Positions 33,962-44,000 of a DNA stretch of 64,000 nucleotides are shown here, in pieces; the first letter of the stretch is position 1, and each line of letters starts with the position of its first letter. A program made the translations under genes and the position numbers. The stretch covers positions 36,270,001-36,334,000 of the forward strand of contig CM060731.1 of the NCBI GenBank assembly GCA_030704615.1, written 5' to 3'. Below the pieces are notes generated by a model that was given only the letters and a program-made list of their open reading frames with translations, did not search any database and was not told the origin of the DNA. Source of the stretch: Takakia lepidozioides. Taxonomy: Eukaryota; Streptophyta; Takakiopsida; Takakiales; Takakiaceae.

Positions 33962-34795
33962 TGAGCCTCGGTGCTTTGAGCTGCATCCTTGAAATCACAT
34001 GCCTCCGAGGTCTGTTTGCGATTTTGAAAAGAGTAATTGGGTAGAGGCCCTCTGTCTGTTCCCGTGAACTGTCGGAGTGGATACCGTGTCATATTCACGC
34101 TTACACGACTTCCATGTCTGTCGATTGCTGTTGTGATGTCAAGCTTTGGGCTCATCTATTGCACATTCTGGTCATCACATTCTCTCTCTATATGGATATT
34201 TCCTCGTAAAGAACTGGAGGGTGCACCAGCACATCAAACGCCTTGGCATGGGTCGGGGAAACCTTGCCGGCTGGTTGGAGAAGAGTAGTGCATACACGAT
34301 TGCAACCTCGGCGGAAAGCGTGCCTGTCCTATCCACATCTTCTGGAGGGATCCCGGGGTCCCCAAGGCGAGCCCGCTCGCAAGCCTGGCCGCGAGCTGGA
34401 AGCCTTTTCGCGAACATGTAGCAAATTTCCAAAAAGCCCACAGAGGAGCTTTGGAATGAACTTTTTCAAACCCCCGGCAGTGGTGGGACAATCCATATGG
34501 TAACGCGAATGCCTCTTATGGTACAGCAAAGAGAAGACAAGCAGCATTGAAAAAGGCGCTCGCAAAGTAATGGGTGTCACATCTGTTGGAGGCTAGAGGA
34601 GCAATGCTGGATCAACTTCCTCCTTTCCACTTCAGGACTAGGCAATATGCAGCGCATTTATGGGCGTTCAATCCCCTGTGATGGACAACCTACGTCATCG
34701 GATCTCCTGCAAAGCTAGAGGGCTAGAGGTGCAGTGGCGAAATTATGCTTGTTTGTGGGGTTTATGCAGGTAAGCCCTTGAGGTAACGTTGGTCC
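33962..34795. other. PPR 5' flank with degenerate repeat unit
   Basis: No gene is recognised. At about 34590-34690 lies a unit (GCTAGAGGAGCAATGCTGGA, GCAGCGCATTTATGG, TTCAATCCCCTGTGATGG) that returns diverged near 35500-35570, 35590-35700 and 35760-35800. Confidence 0.4.
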
Positions 34796-35068
34796 ATGAT
34801 GCCAACCTCTCCAGTTTTTGCAATTCAGTGTGAAGTGCAACTGGCAGTGCGACCGCCGCCCCAGGTGCCATATCCTTTGGAGGCAAGGATATCTAAAGGA
34901 AACAAGGACGGAGTGCTGGTGCAGAGTCACCCTAGAGGTGCGGATTTCAAGGACAAGAGTACCAACGAGGCACTGTGGATCGATAGCTACAAAAAACCTG
35001 TGGAGGTACATCTTCAATCAGAGAATCGGGAAGCAGCTAGGGGTTGGTATCTTGCAATGCCTCTGTAG
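34796..35068 (+). pseudogene. PPR-leader cassette copy (DFKxKST..ALWIDSYKKP)
   Basis: A 90-codon frame containing GADFKDKSTNEALWIDSYKK then PVEVHL. It matches the first half of the 4597-4956 fragment and the 36.06-36.18 kb block. It is not followed by PPR sequence; the frame ends at 35068. It may be an orphan 5' exon, a fragment of a duplicated PPR gene, or part of an unrecognised repeat family. No function can be assigned. Confidence 0.45.
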
Positions 35069-36059
35069 GATAGATCAGGTTAAAACTGTGAATTTGCTGC
35101 TCATTGTATTCTCTACATATCCCACCAATTGAGTCACATGACAGCACTTCAGCAAGGAGGGTATTTCTGTTAGGACTTAACGAAAATTACTGGATGCTAC
35201 TGTGTTGTTATGGCTCCAGGTCCAGGATCCCAACAGATTATTTGTCAAATTATCTGTTGGCGTCTAATTGCTGGGCAGCTCACACACAGCAGATTGATGG
35301 TTATTTCTAGAAGAAATCTGGAAAGCCTGAACCAATTGTTTGTACCAAGGTAAGTCCCACAACTGGAGTGAGCCCCACACAAAGGTATTGTCTGTTCCCT
35401 CTTGTTCTGTCCAAACTCGGCGTGGGGTCTATGGCCACAAGGCTACGACAAACAACATCTCCTGAGTACATTCTCTGGCACCCTTTCTCCTATGCAGGAT
35501 CAACCTCATGCTTTGTATCATGAGGGCAATGCCAGTGCATTAGTCTAGACTGAATCTGCTGTGGCCTAACTCACTTGGACATGTAAGACACCCCTTGCAA
35601 GCTAGAGGACTATAGAAGCAGTGCTGGAATGCACCTTATGCCTTTAAGTATGAGTGCAATGCCAGCGCATTAATCAATCCTCAATTCCCTGTGTGGGGAT
35701 TGTTGGTGGCCTTGTGCAAGCATTCCAATTGAACCTTGTCCTCTTAACATGCTGTACATACAAACCCTTTGAACATTCAATCCCCTGTAATCGAATTGTT
35801 CTGTTGACTGCGTGTGAGCGTATGTCAATTTTGGCCTACTTAAATCCATACCCTGGGTGGATTGCGACCCCTTGAGCAGCTGAAGGTGAGTATCTCTTTC
35901 TCACTTGCACACCTTGTTGTTGACACTGAGTCAATAAATAGCATCTGGCTGGTATGAGTGGAGTGTTTGCTATGCAAATTATGGGTGGTCTTTGTTAGCT
36001 ACTTGCAGAAGGATCTAGTCTTTTTTATTGTGGAGGCAGGGATAAGTGAAGTTTCGACT
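35069..36059. repeat. degenerate direct repeats upstream of the third PPR gene
   Basis: Units sharing GCAATGCCAGTGCATTAGTC / GCAATGCCAGCGCATTAATC and TCAATCCCCTGT words occur near 35524, 35652 and 35775, related to 34590-34690. No gene is supported. Confidence 0.45.
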
Positions 36060-36180
36060 GTGGGGGTAGATCCATCTTACAGGACCAGATTTCAAGCACA
36101 AGAGCACCAGTGCGGCAGTGTGGATTGATAGCGATGAGAAGCCTGCTTGGGTGGATGAAAAATTGGAGAAGCTGGAAGCA
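36060..36180 (+). pseudogene. third copy of the PPR-leader cassette, interrupted by TAG
   Basis: Encodes GPDFKHKSTSAAVWIDSDEK then PAWVDEKL. Directly upstream the frame has TAG (GGGGGTAGATCCAT) where the 4.7-kb copy has CAG (GGGGGCAGATCCAT). It lies ~600 bp before the start of the third PPR gene, in the position of a possible old 5' exon. Confidence 0.5.
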
Positions 36181-36779
36181 GCTACGCAAATGTCTGTGGC
36201 GAGCCCTGGTGGAGGGGGATACTTCCAGTATGACTGTCCCTCCTCTTTGATGCAGACCAGTTCTGATGTTTCTCTGTTAGTTGCATTGGATGTTCTGCTA
36301 AGTACTTCTAATTTAACTCTCATACAGTGAGCCATTCATTCCATATTGTAAGGTACAGAGTTCTTACTTTTTTGAATTAAGGTGTAGCGAGTTCTCACTT
36401 TCTCCAGAAATGGAGCATGATAGTTGTGTTGGGAGGTGCATACCAGAAAGTCTTATACAAGGGCGACTTGTACCCAGATTTTTTGGATCTAGCTTCTTTG
36501 TTGTGGAGGTGAACGCACTGTCAGAAGTGATTCTTAGTACTCCATGCAAAACGGGACAGTAATGGTACTGCAGCTGATGTGAGTTGGTATTTTACAAGGA
36601 CATAGCTCCATGTTGTGATGTGGAAGGGTAACCAAAACACACCCTGTTATTATGTAGCAAGGGAGCATGTCCTTATAAAGAGATCTTCTTTGAGGCGGAC
36701 AAAGATGTGTATATGTTTTTATATATTCTGGGAGTTTGAGTGTCCAGGTTTGTAACTTTAAGAGTTTGGATTATGCAGG

Positions 36780-39395
36780 ATGGCAGGGGTGAAGCAGGCA
36801 CAGTTCGAATCAGGCACCTCTGCCTTTGCAACTGTGGGTCAAGGAGAGAGAGTCAACAAGAACTCCTCTGGAACTTGTGAAGATGTGAGGACACTATGTA
36901 ACGCAGGACAACTGAAAGAGGCATTGCACATGTTGAATAAAGGGAGCATTTTGGCTGACTCGAATACTTACATTTGTCTCGTGCAGGAGTGCATCAAGTG
37001 GAAGTGCCTAGCAGAGGGAAAGCAGGTGCATGGCCACATTATACAAAGTGGATTCAAGCCAAAAATGTTTCTGCTCAACAACCTCGTTAACATGTATGTC
37101 AAGTGTGGAAGCGTGGTAGAGGCACGCCTAGTGTTTGACAAAATGCCTAAACGAGATACGTCTACTTGGAATATAATGATGGCAGGATACGCCAAGCATG
37201 GGTGTGGTAGGGAGGCCTTCAAGATCTATGAGCAAATGCTGCGGGAAGGGGTGATGCCTAACAGGGTCACCTTCATTTGTGTTCTCAAGGCATGTGCCAG
37301 CCTACGAGCTGTGGAAAAGGGCATAGAGGTCCATGCCAGCATCATTAAGGCTGGAATTCTGTCAGATATTACTGTGAACACTACCCTTGTCGACATGTAC
37401 GCAAAATGTGGGAGCATAAAGGATGCGCGCCATGTGTTTGACAATATGGCTGAGAAAAATGTGGTTTCTTGGAATTCATTGCTAACAGGATATGCTCAGC
37501 ACGGGTGGGGTAGGGAGGCTTTGGAGATATATCAGCAAATGATACGTGAAGGTGTGACACCTACCAATGTCACATTTATTTGCATCGTCAATGCATGTGC
37601 CAGCCTGGCAGCCCTGGCAAGTGGTAAAGAGGTCCATGCTGCCATCATTAAAGCTGGAATTGCACCAGATGTCATTCTACAGACCGCCCTTGTGGACATG
37701 TATGCTAAATGTGGGAGCATAACAGATGCACTCGAGGTGTTTAATGATATGACGGAACGAAATGTTGTCTCATGGAGTGCAATGATCAGAGGATATGCTC
37801 AGCATGGATGTGGTAGGGAGGCTTTGGAGCTGTATGAACAAATGGTATATGAAGGAGTGACACCCGATAAGGTCGCATTCATCTGCATTCTGAATGCATG
37901 TGCAACCCTGGCAGTCCTGCACAAGGGCAAAGAAGTTCATGCTGACATCATCAAAGCTAGAATTGCACCAGATGTCATTCTAGAGACGGCCCTTGCTGAT
38001 ATGTATGCTAAATGCGGGAGCATGACGGATGCACGGCGAGTGTTTGACAACATGGCTCAACGCAATGTGGTCTCATGGAGTGCAATGATCACGGGATATG
38101 CCCATCATGGGTTTGTTAGGGAGGCGCTGCAACTATTTGGACAGATGCGACAAGAAGGCTTGAAGCCAAACGAGTTCTCATGGAATGCAATGATCGCAGG
38201 ATATGCTCAGCATGGGTGTGGCAGGGAGGCTTTGGAGATGTATGAACAAATGACACTGGAAGGGATGATGCCTGACAAGATCACGTTCATATGTGTTCTC
38301 AATGCGTGTGCCAGCCTGGCAGCCTTGGAAAAAGGTAAAGAGGTTCATGCTGACATCATCAAAGCTGGGATTGCATCAGATGTCATTCTAGAGACTGCAC
38401 TTGCTGACATGTATGCCAAAAGCGGAAGCATGAAGTATGCACATCAAGTATTTGACAATATGACTGAACGAGATGTGGTCTCGTGCAGTGCAATGATTGC
38501 AGGGTATGCTCAGCATGGGTGTGGTATAGAAGCCTTGCGACTCTTTGAAAAAATGCAACAGGAAGGCTTGAAGCCGAATGGAGTCACCTTTTTATGTCTT
38601 CTCTCTGCATGTAGCCATGTGGGTCTAGTGAATGAGGGCTTGCATTACTTTGATTCCATGTGTCAAGATCATGGCCTCACACCGACAGCCCAACACCTTG
38701 GCTGCATGGTGGACCTTCTTGGCCGTGCAGGGCGGTTGGATGAGGCAGAGGACCTCATTAACAAACTGCCAATCGAACCAGATGCGGTGGTGTGGGGGGC
38801 CTTGCTTGGTGCCTGCAGAATTCATGGCAATCTGGAGGTAGCAGAGCGTGCAGCAAAATGCCTTCTCAAGTGGGATCCAGTGGATGCTACGACTTACATG
38901 CTGCTATCAAACATCTATGCTGCTGCTGGCAGGTGGGAGGATACAGCGAAGGTTAGAAAAATGATGGCAGACAGAGGGTTGACAAATACTCCAGGGCATT
39001 CCTCCATTGAGGTTGACAATAAGGTGCATACATTTGTTGTAGATGAAGAATTACATCCGAAAATTCCGGAAATCCATGCTGAGCTGAAGAGACTCTCTGG
39101 GCAGATGAAGCAGGCTGGGTATGTTCCTGACACCCGCTTCATATTGCATGATGGGGAGGACGACAAGGAATTTTCTCTTTGCTACCACAGTGAGAGGCTG
39201 GCTATTGCATTTGGGCTCATCAGCACTGCCCCTGGGTCGCCACTTCGTATTATGAAGGACGTCCGTGTGTGCAGTGACTGCCACACGGCCACCAAGTTCA
39301 TCTCAAAGATCGTTGGACGAGCAATTGTTGTTCGGGATGCTAATCGATTTCATCACTTCCAAGATGGGGTTTGCTCTTGTGGGGATTACTGGTGA
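36780..39395 (+). CDS. PLS-class PPR protein with DYW deaminase domain (871 aa)
   Basis: Predicted organelle C-to-U RNA-editing factor. The ATG follows an acceptor-like TTTGGATTATGCAG|G, so an upstream noncoding or leader exon is possible. The first ~50 residues are not obviously a transit peptide. PLS units carry NVVSWNSLLTGYAQ, NVVSWSAMIRGYAQ, NVVSWSAMITGYAH and others. One junction is odd: GLKPNE is followed immediately by [12 protein letters not shown], as if ~65-70 residues (two motifs) had been deleted in frame. Another unit has SCSAM for SWSAM. E/E+ motifs ([20 protein letters not shown]) and a DYW domain with HSE (Glu ~805), CSDCH (Cys ~831, ~834) and CGDYW are intact. The PG-box Trp is missing (PGHSSIEVDNK). 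Confidence 0.92.
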   Translation: MAGVKQAQFESGTSAFATVGQGERVNKNSSGTCEDVRTLCNAGQLKEALHMLNKGSILADSNTYICLVQECIKWKCLAEGKQVHGHIIQSGFKPKMFLLNNLVNMYVKCGSVVEARLVFDKMPKRDTSTWNIMMAGYAKHGCGREAFKIYEQMLREGVMPNRVTFICVLKACASLRAVEKGIEVHASIIKAGILSDITVNTTLVDMYAKCGSIKDARHVFDNMAEKNVVSWNSLLTGYAQHGWGREALEIYQQMIREGVTPTNVTFICIVNACASLAALASGKEVHAAIIKAGIAPDVILQTALVDMYAKCGSITDALEVFNDMTERNVVSWSAMIRGYAQHGCGREALELYEQMVYEGVTPDKVAFICILNACATLAVLHKGKEVHADIIKARIAPDVILETALADMYAKCGSMTDARRVFDNMAQRNVVSWSAMITGYAHHGFVREALQLFGQMRQEGLKPNEFSWNAMIAGYAQHGCGREALEMYEQMTLEGMMPDKITFICVLNACASLAALEKGKEVHADIIKAGIASDVILETALADMYAKSGSMKYAHQVFDNMTERDVVSCSAMIAGYAQHGCGIEALRLFEKMQQEGLKPNGVTFLCLLSACSHVGLVNEGLHYFDSMCQDHGLTPTAQHLGCMVDLLGRAGRLDEAEDLINKLPIEPDAVVWGALLGACRIHGNLEVAERAAKCLLKWDPVDATTYMLLSNIYAAAGRWEDTAKVRKMMADRGLTNTPGHSSIEVDNKVHTFVVDEELHPKIPEIHAELKRLSGQMKQAGYVPDTRFILHDGEDDKEFSLCYHSERLAIAFGLISTAPGSPLRIMKDVRVCSDCHTATKFISKIVGRAIVVRDANRFHHFQDGVCSCGDYW

Positions 39396-40609
39396 CATGA
39401 GCAACACACATCAAAGAATGTATGCAGGTTCAAGGATAGTGTGTGATTGAGTGCCGGAGTCATCAAGTTTCTCAATAGCTGAACATGTACAGATTCATGT
39501 AGCAACAGTGTAACCAGAGTATGTAAGATGTACTCAAGGCAAGTATTCGTCTTCAGATAAACCAAGTTTAGTTGACTGATCATCACAATACTGGATAGGA
39601 AAATCCAAGAAGGCCCAACATGTGTCGAACAATCCAACTTGAGTGAGGAGTACTTGAAAGTTGAACGCAAGTTTGTGTTTCCATAGGAACAAAAACGGTT
39701 CTCATTTCCAAACACAGCATGCAGGATGGGAGCTTGTGTGTTCATGTCATTTCCAACTCTGCTCCTCAATTGTTTCAGGAAAATGAACGAGGTTACGAAG
39801 CTTGAGGCATGTGGTGATGAATAGTCTCTGGTGGTAGTTTGTGTTGGGGGACGGTACCCAATTCTGAAGTAGTGGTGATCGTCAAACCTCAAGATCCAAG
39901 CGAAATCCTTAGATGCAGTTGCAGATACAGGAGTCTGAGTTGTTTGCAGGATTGGAATGGATGTCAAACTGTTTGGAGATATGAAGGACGGTATTAAAGT
40001 GAAAGTTGTTGCAAGGGTGGCTGGTGGGTCCAGTCACAGTCACACCAACAATGAGACAGCTGAATCTCACAAAACTGGACTTCCTGGTGCCTCCCCCACT
40101 CATATGCCGACCATCCTTCTATTTAGTGCGGACGAGAAGGCACCAAAAGACCCAGCCTCTGTTGCAACTCTTCTCCAGAGGTAATTGTGCGAAGTGCTGG
40201 CACCTCTCCTTTTTTCCAATGGCAGGCAGAGTGCGACATGGAGATGGTGAGTTTGTGCTTACAACAGTTCCTCCCTAGTAGACAGGTTACAACTCCAGCA
40301 TGCATGATAATTCAAATGTGTGTTCGTAGATCTACTACAACTCACCGAATAAAGCCTGTTGATCTGCCTTTCTGATACTGTACCTAGGTCAATATTGTGT
40401 TACTTTCCCTGTCGTGACCAGCGGGAGCTTCGCAAGAGCTCTACATCCATTGAACAAGTTGCAGATTTCTCAGGTTGTAATGTGGATTTTACTTGTTGAG
40501 TCACCAACTGAGTCACCAATTGAGCATGCATCAATATGGGATTCAGATGGTCATGGATTTTAACCAATTAGAACTGCGATCTTCTGACGACTCACCAAGA
40601 GCAGGTGTG
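39396..40609. other. spacer
   Basis: No recognised gene. A minus-strand frame of 193 codons (39967-39386) overlaps the PPR 3' flank and has no motif or codon pattern I trust. Confidence 0.4.
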
Positions 40610-41000
40610 AAGAGACTGCAGGCTCGGCCGCCTCCGGCACACCGTCTACTTCCGACTGAAGGCCGGCGACGCCGCCGTCAAACGTTCAGGGACGACAATT
40701 ACCAACGAGCTGCTGGAGTGGACGGAAGCGTTCGTCGCCCCGTAAGAATAAGAATATGCTGGCCGCCACCAACAGAAGGTACCGTCCTCATCATCAGCCA
40801 CATCGCTTTCCCTTTACCGGAAGATCGACTTCCGGTGGGGCCGGCCGACGGCGCTTCTCAGCTTGGATCCATTTTGCTGGCGGCGCGGCCCCTGAAGGGC
40901 GGTGTGGACGCGCTGCTCACACTTCCTGTGAGTGAAATGAGGGTTTTGAGTCTGAGTTCATCCAGTTCCTCCACAGGATCCATGGATCTTACCCCAGCTT
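40610..41000 (+). pseudogene. BAHD acyltransferase C-terminal remnant
   Basis: One frame reads SLSLYRKIDFRWGRPTALLS; after a one-base shift near 40890 the next reads GGVDALLTLPVSEM. BAHD enzymes (acyl-CoA-dependent transferases of plant secondary metabolism) carry DFGWG near the C-terminus followed by a G(G/A)(I/V)(E/D)...(L/V)xLP stretch with Met. Here DFGWG has become DFRWG and the frame is broken, and the catalytic HxxxD part is not present in the window. A short upstream block (YFRLKAGDAAVKRSG, NELLEWTEAFVAP) may belong to the same gene. Confidence 0.5.
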
Positions 41001-44000
41001 GTCTCCTGCAAGCTGTGACCTGGTTGAAGCAACACCTGCAGGGATAAACATGACAGTATCACCTGAGGGACACCTGCATATCATGATCTTGTCCTCTAGA
41101 TCTCTCCTGCAGATGGGCGCTGCTGGAACGATGCCTATTTGGTGGACCTTGACATGATCATTTGGGCGGGAGTTGCAGTCCTGCAGATTAGAAGTACTGT
41201 CTTCCAGTCAGTAAAGTTATTTGCTAGTCCTGATTAATCAGAAGTAAGCTAGTACTCTCTATGTGCATAACATTCTAGTCAACAAAGTTAATTATGCTTA
41301 CTAAAGAAAGATACATGCAGCAGTAAAGACAGACAAGTTATGTACTTTCAGCCAGCTCTCTCTCTCTACAATCTATTGTCTTCTCAAACACGAAACACAC
41401 AGTTGTAGTAAAGAGGTTAAGGTCTCTCTCTCTCTCCAGAGATCACTGTGAAGGTCACACAAGTGAAGAAAGTTCTTCTCCAAAGCAAAATACTGACAGA
41501 AGTGATGAAGATGCTGCACAAGTACTTCCAGGAGACATCTTCCACCTCACACAAGTAAAATGAGGAGTGCACTTTGCATGACTAGTCAGTACAGGAGAGC
41601 GGGAGTATCCAAAGATGTCACAAATACTTCCATATGGCCGTACAGTAGAATACCGAGCCAGTAGGTAGACTGCGCATATATCATTTTATTAAAGATAATC
41701 CCCACTAAACGTCAAAGAGAGAGAGATGACGCCAACCGTGGCAGTTACCGCCTCTTCCCCTTGCACGGGTCACTAAACATCAAACGAAACTACCTTGAAC
41801 AAAACTTGTTCAAATCAGTATCTTGCATTTAATGGGCTGACAAATGCTAAGACATATCTGCGCACACATCATATCCTGGTAACTGAGTATGGTAAACCTT
41901 TGGATCAGTAGGCAAATTATCTATAGATGTGTACATACATTTCCTTCAAACTGATTTCTTTTCAAACATATTGGCTCAATATAGTCGGGCACATTTCATC
42001 ATCAATTGCAACAGTACACTATATGTACAGCGATGAAAAATATACATTTTGAGACTTCTTCAATGACATATAGTGGTTCAGTGTCCATGCACTGTGTAGA
42101 GTGCTTTCCCAACCATCACATGGACGTCAATCAATCATTACAAACATGTATATTCATGGAGCTTTGATTAATAGAGACTAGCTGATAGAAATCAAAGTCC
42201 TTTCAAAGTCCTGAAGATCTTGCCGCAAAACAAAGGCTGGATAGGAATGAAGTCCTTTCCAATCCCAACTAAACTGGAAGATGCAACTCAATGAAAAATG
42301 ATTAGAGTCCTTTCTTCACAGAAAAACGATAGAGTCCCTTTCAAACACCCCCAGACCAAACCAAAAAATCCAAGTCAATGGCATATATTTACTATATTAT
42401 TTACAATCAACTTAGTCACAACTACTTGAAGTGCTTAACACAGCGACTCCCTGTATGTGTCCTTGTAATTGTTTCAGGCATACTCAAGTCCTGAATAGAA
42501 ATACACTGTATAGCTTCACATGTACTACTTCATGACATACTCAAGTTGAGTAGAAATCTGTACGCAGTGAAGGGTAGTCTTATTTGCCAGTGAGGCAAGT
42601 CTCAGGGAGCAAGTATAATCAGCCACGTCAATATATATACGTACCTACTGCTTGTACAGCATCTGACATGAACGTTACACTAGTGAGCCTGGCAAGCTGC
42701 AAATCGAATCGACCTCAAATATTGGGCTTGGGACTTTAGATGGAGGTCTCAAGGAGCAGGTCCACCCAGTCAAAAACATGCGTGGGGCCTATACATATAC
42801 TGAGCTGGAGAGGGTCAGATGGAGGTCTCAAGGAGCAAGTCTAATCAGCCACAAATATATATGCACCCACATTCTTGGTTTCCAATTACTGCGCTGGAGA
42901 TGTTCTAATCAGTCACATATACGTGCCTACATGCTTGGCCTCCGATTATTATATGCTTGGCCTCCGATTACTGCGCTGGAGATGTTCACATGGAGGTGCG
43001 GTCAAGGAGCAAGTCTAATCAGCTCCCACAAGTACATACGTGGCTAGACATGCTTGGCATCCGCAGATTGCGCTTCCAGGGACGTTCTTACGCGTGCTGA
43101 GAGCATCATATCGACCATTAACCACGCCTGATCGTAGATCTGCACGCATCTAGTTTTCAGGGCAAGGGGGGATGCTCCGCTGGGTTCTTCCTTCCTTGCC
43201 TGTCCTTCTCTGCATCTTAGATCTCCATCTCCATCTCCATCAGGCTGGGCCACAGTCCTCTCGACGAGAAAATCTAGTGGGAGCTGCATTGTTCTAAGTT
43301 CCTTCCTATATATTGTTAACCTTAACCACATGTACAAGTTAAGAGCTGGGCAATAAGAGATACGAAAGGGTTTTCATGGGTTTTCTGGCCTCCTACTGCA
43401 AACCAACTACAACTGATTGCAACGATATGAAAGCAAGGTCTGAGCAGTCCCTACTTAAATCGACATATTATAGATAAACTATCCTCCAAGAGTGCCCAAA
43501 AATTGTAACTTAGTCCAGAATTGATCCTTGTCTAGTCCTCCCAAAATTTTGATTGGTGCCTCTAATTTGAAACTCAAGAGCTCTCAATCAACTACCAACC
43601 CAGTGGCATGTTTAACAACCATAATTCCTTCTCTTAGCCAATGCTTCCAGGCACAAACACGTCTATCCAAGCACATTCAGAATGGAAGTTCTAGAGGAGC
43701 CCATGAACCGTGATTTGACCTAGAGCAGAGAGAAAGAACTGTTCTGTCAGAGCACTTGAGAGCAGACCTGCAAGCTGTTTCCAGTAATCATAACTTATCA
43801 TGTCCTTGTAACTTTTCAGATCTGAATTAGTGGCTCGTTTCCCCGAAGTGGGGCCCAATTTAATTGTGACAAAGACCTCAACCCCAACACCCAACAACCA
43901 AATAGCAAGGCCAAAAACTTGAAAGAAAAGATCAACAGACATAACCAAACCCTAAAAATATCAACTCTCACTGTAAAATGCCTCTCTAGATCATTGGATG

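Noticed and set aside
34037-34580. Overlapping frames at 34.0-34.6 kb on both strands
   Set aside because: Frames compete on both strands over the same bases without recognisable similarity; likely noncoding.
43691-43948. Minus-strand frame with a hydrophobic LAIWLLGVGVEVFVTI segment, possible membrane protein
   Set aside because: One hydrophobic stretch in a short frame, with no second segment, conserved motif or flanking exon. I would not call it a gene.
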